Shown one piece after another: positions 28,620 to 39,175 of a stretch of 64,000 bases of DNA. Position numbers and translations under genes: made by a program. Source of the DNA: Sulfurimonas crateris (GTDB lineage Bacteria; Campylobacterota; Campylobacteria; Campylobacterales; Sulfurimonadaceae); assembly GCA_945883795.1 (NCBI GenBank), contig CAMCYC010000003.1, positions 1-64,000 of the forward strand, read 5' to 3'. Each line of letters starts with the position of its first letter. Position 1 is the stretch's first letter. Below the pieces are notes generated by a model. That model was not told the origin of the DNA. It made no database searches and worked only from the letters and a program-made list of their open reading frames with translations.

Positions 28620-28740
28620 GCCAAGATGTAAGTATCTATAACTTAAAGAGAAATGGTAATTGTAAATATCTAAGTAAATCTATATTTCTCTCTACAAAGA
28701 AAAATAACTTAAAAATAAGAAAGGAAAAAATGGAGGGTTG

Positions 28741-28785
28741 TTGTAATTACTCAATATATTTTAGGCAAATAGGGAGTAATTACAA
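28741..28785 (-). terminator. Inverted repeat directly after ftsH
   Basis: TTGTAATTACT (28741-28751) and AGTAATTACAA (28775-28785) are perfect 11-base arms around a 23-base loop, starting just six bases beyond the ftsH stop. The stem is AT-rich and no U-tract follows on the minus strand, so this may be a weak terminator or a 3' stability element. Confidence 0.35.
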
Positions 28786-28790
28786 AAAAA

Positions 28791-30758
28791 TTATTTTTCA
28801 TCACCTTTTGTTTTAGTACTTCGTTTTGACATAGATGCATCTTCTTCAAGTTCGTGTGCTATTTCATTTGAAACATCCATAACTTTAGATTCTATGTTGT
28901 TTTCTTTTTCAAAGTTTATAATAATTTCTCTGACTTCATCACCAGTAATATTTTCTTTTTTGTATAGAAGTGCAACTATCTCTTCAATCGCATCTTTATA
29001 TTCCTCAAGTCTTATAATTACAGCTTTATATCTTTCGCTTAAAGATGATTTAATAAACTCATCCATCTTCTCAGCCATTTTTTCGCTAAATTCTCTACTT
29101 GCTTGTTGTGGTCCACCTAAAAATGATTGTCGATGTTTTTCTAAAACCATAAGTCCTGCAACATCACTCATACCATATACTTGAACCATAGATTTAATTA
29201 TCTCTGTGGCTCTCTCAAGGTCATTTCCAGCGCCAGTTGAGATTTCACCAATAAATACTTGTTCAGCAGCACGCCCTGCTAGTAAAACATCGACTTCAGC
29301 CCAAAGTTCATGGCGTTGCATCATAAACTTATCTTCTTCTGGTTTATTAAGTGTGTATCCAAGTGCAGCTAATCCACGAGGGACTATTGAAACTTTTGAA
29401 ACTTTTTTTGCACCAATTGTAGTCTCTGCTAAAAGTGCATGACCACTCTCATGATAAGCGACAATTTTTTTCTCTTTAGGATTAATGCGGCGAGATTTTT
29501 TAGCAAGTCCTGCTATAGCTCTCTCGACTGATTCATAAAGGTCTTTTTGTTTTACAGTTTTTTGGCTTTTTCTCCCTGCAAGGAGAGCGGCTTCATTGAT
29601 AATATTTGCTAAATCAGCTCCAGCTAAACCTGCGGTTAATCTTGCAATCTCTTCAATCTCAACATCCGCATCCATTTTGACATTTTTCATATGAACATGA
29701 AGTATTTTAATACGACCTTGAAAATCAGGTTTGTCAACTAAAACTTGTCTATCAAAACGCCCTGGACGCAATAATGCCTGGTCTAGTACTTCAGGTCTAT
29801 TTGTTGCTGCTAAAATGATGATAGGCGTATCTGTTCCAAAACCATCCATCTCTGCTAGGAGTTGATTGAGTGTTTGTTCTCGCTCATCATTACCACCCAT
29901 CATACCACCAGCTGCACGACTTTTCCCAATCGCATCTATCTCATCTATAAATATAATACTTGGTGCATCTTTTTTTGCTTGTTCGAATAAATCACGAACT
30001 CTCGCTGCTCCAACGCCCACAAACATCTCAATAAAACTTGAACCACTGACAGAAAAAAATGGGACTTCAGCTTCTCCAGCAACTGCTTTTGCAAGAAGGG
30101 TTTTACCAGTTCCTGGGCTACCAACAAGAAGTACCCCTTTTGGAATTTTTGCACCAATTTCAACATAACGAGCAGGGTATTTTAAAAAGTCAACAATCTC
30201 TTGGACTTCTTCTTTTGCCTCTTCCACACCAGCTACATCATCAAATTTAGTTTTAGGTTTTTCAGAATTGACCATCTTTTTAGAATTACCCATTCCTAAA
30301 ATACCACCACCCATGCTTTTTTGCATTCTGCCAGCAAAAAACATCCAAATACCGATAATCATTAGAAATGGAAAGAGCCAGCCAAACATTTCCGTAAACC
30401 AGTTTGTTTCACTAAAACCAGTATATTCTATCCCTTGTCTATCTAATTCTTCTACAAGATTTGTATCACCACTTGTAATGAGTCTTGTTGTATAAAAATT
30501 ACCATCTGCACCTTTCGCTCTGATATAGCTTTGTCCTATTTCTACTTTGGAAAGACTTTTAGATGCTATAAGCGATTTGAATTCTGAGTAACTGACTTGC
30601 TTGTTTTTCGTATTAGCTACAGTTGAACTTTCAAAATCACCACCTTCTCCAACAATTAATTTAAAAACTAAAATGATTACAACTGAAAAAATTGCAAAAG
30701 TTATGAGAGGATTTTGATTAAAGAAGTTATTGTTATCATTTTTCTTGTTATTTGCCAT
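28791..30758 (-). CDS. ftsH: ATP-dependent membrane zinc protease FtsH
   Basis: AAA+ protease of 655 residues. Two membrane helices (about 15-35 and 128-148) flank a periplasmic domain. Walker A is GSPGTGKT near residue 209 (the common form is GPPGTGKT), Walker B IIFIDEID, and the second region of homology [22 protein letters not shown]. The zinc site HESGH is near 432 with the distant Asp in GNDLERAT. The Lys/Glu-rich tail is usual. It is third in the cheY-prmA-ftsH operon, an order also known in Campylobacter jejuni. It degrades misassembled membrane proteins and regulators. Confidence 0.97.
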   Translation of the reverse strand: MANNKKNDNNNFFNQNPLITFAIFSVVIILVFKLIVGEGGDFESSTVANTKNKQVSYSEFKSLIASKSLSKVEIGQSYIRAKGADGNFYTTRLITSGDTNLVEELDRQGIEYTGFSETNWFTEMFGWLFPFLMIIGIWMFFAGRMQKSMGGGILGMGNSKKMVNSEKPKTKFDDVAGVEEAKEEVQEIVDFLKYPARYVEIGAKIPKGVLLVGSPGTGKTLLAKAVAGEAEVPFFSVSGSSFIEMFVGVGAARVRDLFEQAKKDAPSIIFIDEIDAIGKSRAAGGMMGGNDEREQTLNQLLAEMDGFGTDTPIIILAATNRPEVLDQALLRPGRFDRQVLVDKPDFQGRIKILHVHMKNVKMDADVEIEEIARLTAGLAGADLANIINEAALLAGRKSQKTVKQKDLYESVERAIAGLAKKSRRINPKEKKIVAYHESGHALLAETTIGAKKVSKVSIVPRGLAALGYTLNKPEEDKFMMQRHELWAEVDVLLAGRAAEQVFIGEISTGAGNDLERATEIIKSMVQVYGMSDVAGLMVLEKHRQSFLGGPQQASREFSEKMAEKMDEFIKSSLSERYKAVIIRLEEYKDAIEEIVALLYKKENITGDEVREIIINFEKENNIESKVMDVSNEIAHELEEDASMSKRSTKTKGDEK

Positions 30759-30759
30759 G

Positions 30760-31599
30760 CTAGTGTGTTTTATCCTTTCTTTTTAAAAGAAGAGTGACCC
30801 ATTCTTCTTGTGATATTCTTTCTAATATATCAAACTCTTTATAAAAGCTCAAAACTTTTTGCTCATATTTATCGATAATACCTGATAAAATTAAGATTCC
30901 ATTCTCTTTAAGAACATTTTTTAAATCCTTCGCTATAAAAGTTAATACATCTGCAACTATATTTGCTACTACAATGTCATAAGTATTATTTGCTAAAGAT
31001 ACAGAGCCTTCCCAAATATTTGAAAAGCTTAGTTCATTAAGAGTTGCGTTTTGTATGCTATTTTCGACAGAGATAGGATCAGTATCACAAGCATCCACAT
31101 ATGCACCAAGTTTTACAGCAGCAATTCCTAATATACCACTACCACACCCAACATCTATAAGTAAATTATTTGGTTGTACATATCTTGAAATAGCTTGAAG
31201 AGCTGAAGCAGTAGTTGGATGATGTCCTGTTCCAAATGCGAGTGCAGGGTCAATGACAATATTTGTAAAGTCTGGATTTGGTTCATTCCAAGTGGAATGA
31301 ATATAAAATGCACCAACAGCTAAAGGCTCAATACTTTGTTGATAAACTTCTACCCAGTCACTAGTTTGTTGTTTTGTTTGATGACATTCGAGTTCAATAA
31401 TTTCACCAAGAGCTTTTTGTAATGCCTCTTGAAATTGTTCTAGACCCCAAATTATTGTATCAAGTTCCTCTTCACTTCTAATAATAAATCCAGATTCTAT
31501 CTCTTCAAAGCCTATGGGTAAAGTATCTGATAAAAAATCTGAAAATAAAACATGTTGAGAAGAGACTTTGACTACTAACTCAAAGTAGTGTTCTTGCAT
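30760..31599 (-). CDS. prmA: Ribosomal protein L11 methyltransferase
   Basis: SAM-dependent methyltransferase of 279 residues. Motif I is LIDVGCGSGILGIAAVKLGA near residue 146, the acidic end of beta-2 is DACDTDPIS, and the catalytic-loop motif is VANIVADVL. The segment DPALAFGTGHHPTT is the typical PrmA pre-motif. It trimethylates L11; loss is usually tolerated. It overlaps the cheY stop by one base (TAATG) and precedes ftsH by one base. Confidence 0.94.
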   Translation of the reverse strand: MQEHYFELVVKVSSQHVLFSDFLSDTLPIGFEEIESGFIIRSEEELDTIIWGLEQFQEALQKALGEIIELECHQTKQQTSDWVEVYQQSIEPLAVGAFYIHSTWNEPNPDFTNIVIDPALAFGTGHHPTTASALQAISRYVQPNNLLIDVGCGSGILGIAAVKLGAYVDACDTDPISVENSIQNATLNELSFSNIWEGSVSLANNTYDIVVANIVADVLTFIAKDLKNVLKENGILILSGIIDKYEQKVLSFYKEFDILERISQEEWVTLLLKRKDKTH

Positions 31600-31973
31600 T
31601 ATTGAGCAATACCCATAACAGCACCAAGTTTTTCTTTTAGAACTTGAGGTGTAAAAGGTTTTACAATATAATTATTTACACCCGCTTTTAGTGCTGTAAT
31701 AACTTCTGCTTTACCACCTTCTGTTGTTACCATGATAATTGGTACATCTTTAAAACGAGCATCGGCACGAACTTTTTTTACTAATTCCAACCCATTCATC
31801 TCTGGCATATTCCAATCCGTAATTAACATTTCAATATCTGGATTAGCGTCCATTGCAGCCCAACCCTCAACACCATCAGCACCTTCTAAAATCTCTTTAT
31901 AACCTAGTCGAGCTAAAGTGTTTTTAATAATACGACGCATTGTAGAGCTATCATCAACAACAAGTAATTTCAA
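31599..31973 (-). CDS. cheY: Chemotaxis response regulator CheY
   Basis: Single receiver domain of 124 residues. The acidic pocket is D7/D8 (VVDDSSTMRR), the phosphoacceptor is D53 (LITDWNMPEMNG), the switch Thr lies in MVTTEGGK near 83, and K105 is in IVKPFTP. No output domain. The sequence closely follows the canonical CheY of Campylobacterota that controls flagellar switching. Its place in front of prmA and ftsH is the conserved order of the class. Confidence 0.95.
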   Translation of the reverse strand: MKLLVVDDSSTMRRIIKNTLARLGYKEILEGADGVEGWAAMDANPDIEMLITDWNMPEMNGLELVKKVRADARFKDVPIIMVTTEGGKAEVITALKAGVNNYIVKPFTPQVLKEKLGAVMGIAQ

Positions 31974-32044
31974 TTAAAATCCTTTTTAATAATATGTGTA
32001 TAAAATTTATGGGTAATAATATCCAAATTTTGTTTGCTTTAGTA

Positions 32045-32755
32045 TTAAATTAATTGTTTAAATATTTTTGGTAGGTCAATAGTACTTTCATAGTATGCTT
32101 TTCCTATAATAACACCATCAACCTCTTTAGTTGCTATGAGTTTATTGATATCTTCTTCATCTTTGACACCTCCGCTTGCTATAGTAGGAATTCCACAAGC
32201 ACGAGCTATTTCTAAAGTAAATTCAACATTTACACCACTTAAAGTTCCATCTTTACCAACATCAGTACAAATGATAGCTTCAACACCAGCATTTGCAAAC
32301 TCACGGGCTAAATCGGTTGCTTTCATGGTGCTTACATCTGCCCATCCCTCAACAGCTACAAACCCATCAATTGCATCAATTCCAACAGCAATTGGATATT
32401 TTGCTGCCATCTCTTTTACAAATTGTGGATTTTTTACAGCGATTGAGCCTAAAATGATTCTATCTATTCCAATATCAAGCATTTTTTTGATAGTTGCTTC
32501 ATCACGAATTCCACCACCGAGTTCGAGTTTTACATTACAGTTTTCTCGAATTTTGATGATTTGTTCAAGATTTTTTGGCTCACCTGCAAAAGCACCATTT
32601 AAATCTACCAAATGTACCCATTTTGCACCCATCTCTTCAAATTTTTTCACCAATTCCCATGGCTCATTTGAGTAAATTTTTGCACTCTCCATTAACCCTT
32701 TTGTAAGGCGAACTGCTTTTCCATCTTTTAAATCTATTGCGGGGTAAAGTGTCAT
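32045..32755 (-). CDS. hisA: Phosphoribosylformimino-5-aminoimidazole carboxamide ribotide isomerase
   Basis: Beta/alpha barrel of 236 residues for histidine synthesis. The N-terminal catalytic Asp is in [16 protein letters not shown] and the second acid in VGIDAIDG near residue 123. Phosphate-binding repeats LELGGGIRD and IASGGV are present. It begins one base after the hisH stop. A gap of 71 bases separates it from cheY. Confidence 0.96.
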   Translation of the reverse strand: MTLYPAIDLKDGKAVRLTKGLMESAKIYSNEPWELVKKFEEMGAKWVHLVDLNGAFAGEPKNLEQIIKIRENCNVKLELGGGIRDEATIKKMLDIGIDRIILGSIAVKNPQFVKEMAAKYPIAVGIDAIDGFVAVEGWADVSTMKATDLAREFANAGVEAIICTDVGKDGTLSGVNVEFTLEIARACGIPTIASGGVKDEEDINKLIATKEVDGVIIGKAYYESTIDLPKIFKQLI

Positions 32756-33367
32756 CTATAATCCTATAAAATTTTCTAGTATTTTTAAGCCATTGTTATG
32801 ACTTTTTTCTGGATGTGGTTGAATGCCAAGAATATTATCATGTGCAATCGCAGATGTAAATTGATATCCATAGTTTGTAGTCGCTATACTATTTTCTTGA
32901 TTAGTACAATTTACATGATAAGTGTGTACAAAATAAAGATATGGCTCTTGAGTAATTCCATTAAAAAGGGGGTGATTCTTTATAAACATTTTATTCCAGC
33001 CCATGTGAGGAATCTTTAGCGGTTCACTAAATTTTGTTGCATCAAATTTTGTAACAGTTCCTTTGATAATGCCCAAACCCTCATGGAATCCAAACTCTTC
33101 ACTACTTTCAAATAAAAGTTGCATTCCAAGACATATTCCAAACATATATTTACCGCTTAAAGCATATTCTCTCAGTGATTCTATCATCTTTCTTTCTTGT
33201 AAATGCTCCATAGCATCAGCAAATGCACCAACTCCTGGAAGTACAAGCTTGTCATAATTCTTAAATTTTTCAGGATCACTCTCAACGACTGTTTCTTGTC
33301 CAAGTTTAGCAAATGCATTTTGCACACTTGCCAAATTTCCCATGTTATAATCAACTATTGCAATCAT
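32756..33367 (-). CDS. hisH: Imidazole glycerol phosphate synthase glutaminase subunit
   Basis: Class I glutamine amidotransferase of 203 residues. Nucleophile Cys in [16 protein letters not shown] near residue 79; His/Glu in IQPHPEKSHNNG near 185. It feeds ammonia to HisF, which is not encoded in this window. The start overlaps the preceding membrane sensor gene by four bases (ATGA), and hisA follows directly. Confidence 0.96.
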   Translation of the reverse strand: MIAIVDYNMGNLASVQNAFAKLGQETVVESDPEKFKNYDKLVLPGVGAFADAMEHLQERKMIESLREYALSGKYMFGICLGMQLLFESSEEFGFHEGLGIIKGTVTKFDATKFSEPLKIPHMGWNKMFIKNHPLFNGITQEPYLYFVHTYHVNCTNQENSIATTNYGYQFTSAIAHDNILGIQPHPEKSHNNGLKILENFIGL

Positions 33368-34269
33368 TCTTCAATCTTTAACTTTGTAAATCTGATATAA
33401 ATAGCTAAACTGATGATGAGTAATCCAACCCCAGCAACTATATACATAGCATATATTAATTTATCAGGGTCGGTAATTGCAAATTTAAAAACAAGCATCA
33501 AGGCTTCGATAGATAAGGCGATAATAATTGAACCTAAAAATTTCACCATGGTTTTATGTGGACCTGCAATATTATTATTTTTATTCCAGCCTAGCATCTC
33601 CTCTTCTATAAGTGTTTTTGATAAGTCAAAAATAGCAAGTGCAAGTGTAAGTAAAATAGTTGCTTCAAAAACATATTTAATCTCAAAATGGTCAGGTGTA
33701 ATGTCATGAAGAAAGAAACTTTGAGCACCTTTTAAAAATAAGAGAAGTGCAATTGCCATAAGAGCAATTGCAAACATAGCGTAAGATGCTTTAAAAAAAT
33801 ATGTAAAAAAGAGTTCCCCAATATCTAAATGTGATATTTTAATCACTTCTTCAAGAGGCATATCTAAACATGCAATAAATTTCAAGTCATCATTTTGGTC
33901 ATAAATAGGTTTGGAAACCGTGATAAAAAGTCCACCTTGTGCGGAAGGTTGTGGGTCTGAAATATCACATTGAGCATTTCGGATAGAGCGATAATAACAT
34001 TCTTGCTCACTTTTATCTTTTCCAATATCATCAGTTTGTTCTAGTGATGTGTAAGTAGGTGTGATTTGTGTACCATTTTGGTCAAGCACATAGACACTCT
34101 CACAATTATGTATAGAAGACTTTATTTTGAGTAAAGTATTTATAATTTTCTCTTTAGAGGGAGTTTCTAATTTATTTGGCATATTTTTATCAAACAATCT
34201 GCAAAAATAACTTTTTGCTTTATTGCGACTCTCTAAAAACTGTTTCATTTCCGATTTTGACATACCCAT
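33364..34269 (-). CDS. PDC/Cache sensor-domain membrane protein without an output domain
   Basis: Protein of 301 residues. Residues about 20-150 look like a PDC/Cache ligand-binding domain (ESVYVLDQNGTQI, then GGLFITVSKPIYDQNDDLKFIACLDM), but there is no cleavable signal or first membrane helix ahead of it. Four to five membrane helices follow (about 160-295). No kinase, HAMP, GGDEF or methyl-accepting domain is present. The ATG at 34269 has AAAGGA at good distance. It overlaps hisH, so it is cotranscribed with histidine genes. The role is unknown; it may be a sensor that acts through protein contacts. Confidence 0.75.
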   Translation of the reverse strand: MGMSKSEMKQFLESRNKAKSYFCRLFDKNMPNKLETPSKEKIINTLLKIKSSIHNCESVYVLDQNGTQITPTYTSLEQTDDIGKDKSEQECYYRSIRNAQCDISDPQPSAQGGLFITVSKPIYDQNDDLKFIACLDMPLEEVIKISHLDIGELFFTYFFKASYAMFAIALMAIALLLFLKGAQSFFLHDITPDHFEIKYVFEATILLTLALAIFDLSKTLIEEEMLGWNKNNNIAGPHKTMVKFLGSIIIALSIEALMLVFKFAITDPDKLIYAMYIVAGVGLLIISLAIYIRFTKLKIEE

Positions 34270-34339
34270 GGTCCTTTGTTTTTATTACATTTTTGTGGAT
34301 TATAGCACATCAAGATTAATTTTGATTCAAGAGTTTGGA

Positions 34340-34345
34340 TATAAT
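34340..34345 (+). promoter_or_regulatory. -10 box in front of waaC
   Basis: GGATATAATGC contains a perfect TATAAT. It lies within the longest reading frame given for waaC and only eight bases before the ATG at 34353, so the transcript would start at or almost at that codon. Confidence 0.45.
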
Positions 34346-34352
34346 GCTCACA

Positions 34353-35363
34353 ATGGAAAATAGAAGTAAAAATTATACACGCATTGCGATTGTAAGACTC
34401 TCTGCTCTTGGTGATATTGTCAATAGTGCTGTGATGCTACAGTTTATTCATGCAAAATTTCCCAATGTAAAATTAGAGTGGATAACTGAAAAAGTGTTTG
34501 CACCTTTACTACAAAATCATCCTTTGATAAATGCAGTTCACACGGTTAATCTTAAAAGACTCAAAAAAGAAAGAAGTTTTGTACTTTTAAAACAAACTAT
34601 TTCACAACTTCGTTCTTTAGGGACATTTGATATTATCATTGATATGCAAGGACTTTTGAAATCTGCTGTTGTTGCAAGGCTTATTGGTAAAAATATTCAT
34701 GGATATGATAAAAAATCTGCTCGAGAATCTTTGGCATCATTTTTTTACAAAACAACTTCAACGATTGCTTATAAAGAAAATATTATAAAAAGAAACCTTT
34801 TTTTGGTTTCAGATGCACTTGGATTTGAAATTACTGATAGAATGATTTTAGATAAAAAGCCAATTTTTCCTTTTGTTACTTATAAAAATTTGTCAAAAGA
34901 TAAAAAAAATATAGCTTTTGTTATTGGAGCTTCATGGCAATCAAAAAAATATCCAAAAGAGTTAGTAGCAGAACTTTGTAATCAACTTGAACAAAACTGT
35001 ATTATTGTTTGGGGAGATGAGGTTGAACGAGAAGAGGGTTTATGGATTTGTGCCAACTCTACTTATGCACAATTAGCTCCAAAATGTTCTCTTAGTGAGC
35101 TTATAACTCTTATCTCTAGTGTAGATTTGATGATTGGAAATGATACTGGACCCACGCACATGGCATGGGCGCAAAATATTCCATCTATTACACTTTTTGG
35201 TCCAACTACTACAAGAATGATTTACGAAACTCCCATAAATATTGGAATAAAATCACCTTCACATGTGGATATTCTCAAAATTGATAAAAATGATTTTTCT
35301 ATTCAAGAGATAAAAGTGCAAGAGATACTAAAAAGAGCAGAGGAATTACTTTATGGGGTTTAA
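34353..35363 (+). CDS. waaC: Lipopolysaccharide heptosyltransferase I
   Basis: GT9-family enzyme that adds the first heptose to Kdo in the lipopolysaccharide inner core. IAIVRLSALGDIVNSAV near the N-terminus is the family's opening motif; MIGNDTGPTHMAWAQNIPSITLFGPTT near the C-terminus is the ADP-heptose site. The track begins with TTG at 34335; ATGs exist at 34344 and 34353. A TATAAT at 34340-34345 favours the last one, which also matches the usual short N-terminus (336 residues). It overlaps htrB by 11 bases, and the waaC-htrB pair opens the LOS locus in Campylobacter. Confidence 0.92.
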   Translation: MENRSKNYTRIAIVRLSALGDIVNSAVMLQFIHAKFPNVKLEWITEKVFAPLLQNHPLINAVHTVNLKRLKKERSFVLLKQTISQLRSLGTFDIIIDMQGLLKSAVVARLIGKNIHGYDKKSARESLASFFYKTTSTIAYKENIIKRNLFLVSDALGFEITDRMILDKKPIFPFVTYKNLSKDKKNIAFVIGASWQSKKYPKELVAELCNQLEQNCIIVWGDEVEREEGLWICANSTYAQLAPKCSLSELITLISSVDLMIGNDTGPTHMAWAQNIPSITLFGPTTTRMIYETPINIGIKSPSHVDILKIDKNDFSIQEIKVQEILKRAEELLYGV

Positions 35364-36240
35364 ACTTTTTTTACTTTTTGAGAAATTTTTGATGATTTTG
35401 CCAAAGAGTTTGAGAAAAAAGTTTTTCTTTAGTATTGCATCTCTTGCTTATTTTGTTTCTAAAAAACATAGAACTATTGTAAAGCAAAATTTAGATTTTG
35501 CTTTTGATGGTAAATTAGATGCAAAAGAAAAAAAGGATATTACTCAATACGCTTTTAAAAATCTTGCACTCAATTTTTTTCACGCATTAGAGCTTCGTCA
35601 CATGACACAACAAGAGCTACAAAAAAGAGTTACCATTAAAAATATTGAAGCAGTCCAAAGAGTTCATGCAGAGGGTAGGGCAGTTGTGTATATCGCTTCT
35701 CATTATAGTTCGTGGGAATTTGGGACTGCTTCTGTTGGGGCTTTTATTGAACCAATTATTGCAGTATATAAAAAGATGAAAAATCAAGCTTATGAAGATT
35801 GGCTTTTAGAAGCTAGAGATAAATTTGGAAATATCTCCATGGAAAAAACAAATGTTGTCAAACCTCTTATAAGAAACCTTAAAAAAGGGATAGCGTGTGG
35901 TATTCTTATTGATACAAATATTAATCCAAAAGAGGGATTGATAGTCGAATTTATGGGAAAAAGTATCCGTCAAACATATACACCAGCATATTTGGCAAGA
36001 AAATTGAATGTAGCGATTATCCCTGTAAGTATTCAAACTGATGATGAGGAAAATTTTATTTTGAGTATTTTTGATGAAATTCCTGTAGAAAAAACTCAAA
36101 ATGAGTCAGAAGATATTCAAAAAGCTACGCAACTTCAAGCAGATTGGCTGACAAAACTGATAACAGATGAGCCAAAATTTTGGTTTTGGCTTCATAGAAG
36201 ATGGAAAAATGACCATCCTGAAATATATAAAAACACTTAA
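35353..36240 (+). CDS. htrB: Lipid A biosynthesis lauroyl acyltransferase
   Basis: LpxL/HtrB-family acyltransferase of 295 residues with an N-terminal membrane anchor. The catalytic HX4D/E motif is ASHYSSWEFG near residue 114, and the later FMGKSIRQTYTPAYLAR segment is the substrate-side motif. It adds a secondary acyl chain to lipid A at the inner membrane. It overlaps waaC upstream and converges with the AI-2E-family gene with a four-base overlap of the ends. Confidence 0.92.
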   Translation: MGFKLFLLFEKFLMILPKSLRKKFFFSIASLAYFVSKKHRTIVKQNLDFAFDGKLDAKEKKDITQYAFKNLALNFFHALELRHMTQQELQKRVTIKNIEAVQRVHAEGRAVVYIASHYSSWEFGTASVGAFIEPIIAVYKKMKNQAYEDWLLEARDKFGNISMEKTNVVKPLIRNLKKGIACGILIDTNINPKEGLIVEFMGKSIRQTYTPAYLARKLNVAIIPVSIQTDDEENFILSIFDEIPVEKTQNESEDIQKATQLQADWLTKLITDEPKFWFWLHRRWKNDHPEIYKNT

Positions 36241-37277
36241 TTTAAAAGCTCTTTTGTTCTCGCTTCAAAGAGTTTAAGAATAGTTAAGAAAAATGCAGTA
36301 ATTGCAGGTCCTAAAATCATCCCCCAAAATCCAAAAGTTGATAATCCAGCGATAATAGAGAAGAAAATAACAAGTTCATTCATTCTTCCATCTTCATCTT
36401 TTAAAACTCTGGAATTTATCTCTTTAATAATAAGTGGTTTTAAAAATGTATCTGCGATTATGGAAATTGCAATAACAGAATAGATTACAATAAAAATTGC
36501 ATTTTTGTCATGTCCTAAAGAAAATTCATAAAGCATAAATGGTAACCACATTACAACACCGCCAATAAGTGGTATTAAAGACGCAAAACTATACATGATT
36601 CCAAATAATATTCCATTGTAGCCCATAAAAGATATTGCTACACCAAATAAAATTCCTTGAAACATAGCGTTGACTAAAATGGAATAAAAAACAATACTCA
36701 TGACAGATGAAAGTTCTTTGATTAAAATAGTGGTTTCATTGACTGACATTTGTACAACTCTTTTAAAAAAACCAATTACATGCACCCCATTATATTGTGC
36801 AAAAAAGTAAAAGATAATGACTAAAAAAGCATTCTTTAAAAATTCTGCACTAAATGTTCCCACTTTTGCTGCTATTTGTAGTGCATTTGAAGTAAGTGCA
36901 TTAATATCTACTTCTTTAACTGCATCCATAGCATATGGTTTTAAGAACAATAAATACTCAGGTGGATTTGCTACAAAAGCTTTGATGTAAATTGTTACTT
37001 TTAAAAAAAATTCTGGCTCAAGATGGTTGAGTTTGACTGTTAAAGCTGCCAAAAAATAACCAAGAGGTGCAAAAAAGAGGAGTGATAAAAAAACTGTTGA
37101 TATAAGTGCTGCTATAAGTTTTGAACGAAACATATTTTCAACTAAATCTTGAAAATTTGATGTAGAAATAGCTAAAAGAACAGCAATAGTAATAACAAGT
37201 AAAAAAGGGGCATATAAAAAATACATCCCATAAAGGGAAACAGCAAACAGTATCCCTACAACATATTGTGGTTTCAT
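36237..37277 (-). CDS. AI-2E family transporter (PerM/TqsA-like)
   Basis: Integral membrane protein of 346 residues with about eight helices and the family features: a soluble loop in the middle ([17 protein letters not shown]) and the late [17 protein letters not shown] and [22 protein letters not shown] segments. Members include the autoinducer-2 exporter TqsA and Na+/H+ antiporters, so the substrate cannot be told. Its start overlaps the ruvB stop by four bases. Confidence 0.85.
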   Translation of the reverse strand: MKPQYVVGILFAVSLYGMYFLYAPFLLVITIAVLLAISTSNFQDLVENMFRSKLIAALISTVFLSLLFFAPLGYFLAALTVKLNHLEPEFFLKVTIYIKAFVANPPEYLLFLKPYAMDAVKEVDINALTSNALQIAAKVGTFSAEFLKNAFLVIIFYFFAQYNGVHVIGFFKRVVQMSVNETTILIKELSSVMSIVFYSILVNAMFQGILFGVAISFMGYNGILFGIMYSFASLIPLIGGVVMWLPFMLYEFSLGHDKNAIFIVIYSVIAISIIADTFLKPLIIKEINSRVLKDEDGRMNELVIFFSIIAGLSTFGFWGMILGPAITAFFLTILKLFEARTKELLN

Positions 37278-38290
37278 GAAAAAAGACTTCCTTTTTCTTC
37301 TGGAGATTGTATGTTTAAAACTTCGTAGGTTGCAGTCGTTGCTTTTCTCCCTTTGGCAGTTCGTTCCAAATAACCATTTGCAATGAGATAAGGTTCTAAC
37401 ACATCTTCAACGGTGCCTTCATCTTCACTTAGTGCTGCTGCAATTGTACTGAGTCCCATCGCTTTTCCTTTTGCATTGACTAAAAGTTGTAAAAGTCGTA
37501 AGTCCATTTCATCAAATCCATGGGAGTTAATACCAAGTTCATTGAGTGCATACTGTGTTCTTGCATGGTCAATAAAATGTTCAGACGCTACATCTGCAAA
37601 ATCTCTTACACGGCGTAAAAGACGGAGTGCAATACGGGGAGTTCCTCGACTTCTTTTTGCTATTTCTAAACACGCTTCATGGATTATCTCTTTTTTAAGT
37701 TTTTTTGAAGCTTGAGAGATAATTTGCGATAACTCTTCAAAGGAGTAAAACTGCATCCGAAAGCTCATCCCAAATCTATCACGAAGTGGATTTGAGAGCA
37801 TTCCCGCACGAGTGGTTGCACCGATAAGTGTAAAACGGGGAAGGTCGATTTTTACAGTTTGAGCAGCTGGTCCACTTCCTATGATAATATCAATTCTAAA
37901 ATCTTCCATGGATGAGTAAAGTATCTCCTCAACTGCAGGTGAGAGTCGGTGAATTTCATCAATAAATAAAATATCTCCCTCTTCTAGATTGGTAAGAAGT
38001 GCTGCTAAATCGCCACTTTTTTCTATCATGGGTGCTGTTGTAATTTTGATATTGGCATTCATTTCACTTGCAATAATAAGTGCAAGTGTCGTTTTTCCAA
38101 GTCCTGGAGGTCCAAAAAATAAAACATGGTCAAGTGCTTCAGCTCGTTTTTTACTGGCTTGTATAAATACTCCAAGATTTTTTTTAATTTGTTCTTGACC
38201 TATGTATTCATTCCATGCACTCGGACGCAATGAAGTTTCAGCCACTGCTTCATCCATATCAAACTTTTCTATTTCTACTATTCTTTGCAT
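37274..38290 (-). CDS. ruvB: Holliday junction branch migration ATPase RuvB
   Basis: AAA+ helicase of 338 residues. Walker [13 protein letters not shown] near residue 60, Walker [11 protein letters not shown] near 108, sensor 1 [20 protein letters not shown] near 155, and a winged-helix C-terminus ([13 protein letters not shown]). It drives branch migration with RuvA, not encoded here. Adjacent to panB, as in Helicobacter pylori, and coupled to the transporter gene after it. Confidence 0.97.
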   Translation of the reverse strand: MQRIVEIEKFDMDEAVAETSLRPSAWNEYIGQEQIKKNLGVFIQASKKRAEALDHVLFFGPPGLGKTTLALIIASEMNANIKITTAPMIEKSGDLAALLTNLEEGDILFIDEIHRLSPAVEEILYSSMEDFRIDIIIGSGPAAQTVKIDLPRFTLIGATTRAGMLSNPLRDRFGMSFRMQFYSFEELSQIISQASKKLKKEIIHEACLEIAKRSRGTPRIALRLLRRVRDFADVASEHFIDHARTQYALNELGINSHGFDEMDLRLLQLLVNAKGKAMGLSTIAAALSEDEGTVEDVLEPYLIANGYLERTAKGRKATTATYEVLNIQSPEEKGSLFS

Positions 38291-38302
38291 ATTTCTACCA
38301 TT

Positions 38303-39094
38303 TTAATATGTGTGAATTTCTTGAGGAAATTCTCTTGTTGCAACTTCGTTTGAATATTCTTTGATGGCATTTTTAACTAAGGATGCACCATTGATATATT
38401 TTTTTACAAATTTTGGTGTAAAAGCTTCAAAAAGTCCTAACATGTCTGAAAAAACAAGCACTTGCCCATCGACACCAGCTCCAGCTCCTATTCCAATAAC
38501 AGGGATATTTACAGAGTTTGCTATTTGTGTTGCCACTTCAGCTTTTACACCTTCAATTACCATGCAAAACGCACCTGCTTCTTCAATTGCTTTTGCATCT
38601 TTTAAAAGTTGGATTTGTTCTTGCTCATTTTTCCCTTTGACTTTATAGCCACCTTCACTACGAACAGATTGAGGTAATAAACCAATATGACCGCAAACTG
38701 CAATCCCATTTGAGCATAAATGTTTAACAATTTCTGCTTTTTCTTTGCCACCCTCTATTTTGATGCAATCAGCAGGTGTTTCTTGAAAAACTTGAATAGC
38801 ATTTGTGAGTGCTTTATCTTTGTCTGTATAAGTTCCAAACGGCATATCACAAATAACAAAAGTATTTTTTGCACCCATGCAAACGGCATTTGTATGGTAT
38901 ATCATCTGTTCTAGCGTAGCACTAAGGGTATCACTTTTTCCAGCAAAGCTCATATTTAAGCTATCGCCTACCAAGATAATGTCACAGTTTCCAGCAAATA
39001 AGGAGGAAAATAGAGCATCATAAGCAGTAATCATGACAAGAGGTCGTACGCCTTTTGACTTTTTAATAGAAGATATTGTCATTTTTGTAGTCAT
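38303..39094 (-). CDS. panB: 3-methyl-2-oxobutanoate hydroxymethyltransferase
   Basis: TIM-barrel enzyme of 263 residues for pantothenate synthesis. Metal and substrate motifs: MITAYDALFSSLF, ILVGDSLNMSFAG near residue 41, GHIGLLPQSV near 135, the catalytic Glu in FCMVIEGV near 178, and GIGAGAGVDGQVLV. It makes ketopantoate from alpha-ketoisovalerate and methylene-tetrahydrofolate. First gene of a panB-ruvB-transporter operon. Confidence 0.96.
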   Translation of the reverse strand: MTTKMTISSIKKSKGVRPLVMITAYDALFSSLFAGNCDIILVGDSLNMSFAGKSDTLSATLEQMIYHTNAVCMGAKNTFVICDMPFGTYTDKDKALTNAIQVFQETPADCIKIEGGKEKAEIVKHLCSNGIAVCGHIGLLPQSVRSEGGYKVKGKNEQEQIQLLKDAKAIEEAGAFCMVIEGVKAEVATQIANSVNIPVIGIGAGAGVDGQVLVFSDMLGLFEAFTPKFVKKYINGASLVKNAIKEYSNEVATREFPQEIHTY

Positions 39095-39175
39095 TGTAAA
39101 ACTCTTTTAATTAATTTGTGTAGGGGATTTTAACTAAAAATTGCTATAATTTAGACGAGATAGGAGATTTATTGC

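Noticed and set aside
37274-38290. Possible link of the AI-2E-family gene to quorum sensing
   Set aside because: Family members transport different substrates and no luxS is in the window, so the name is kept only as a family label.
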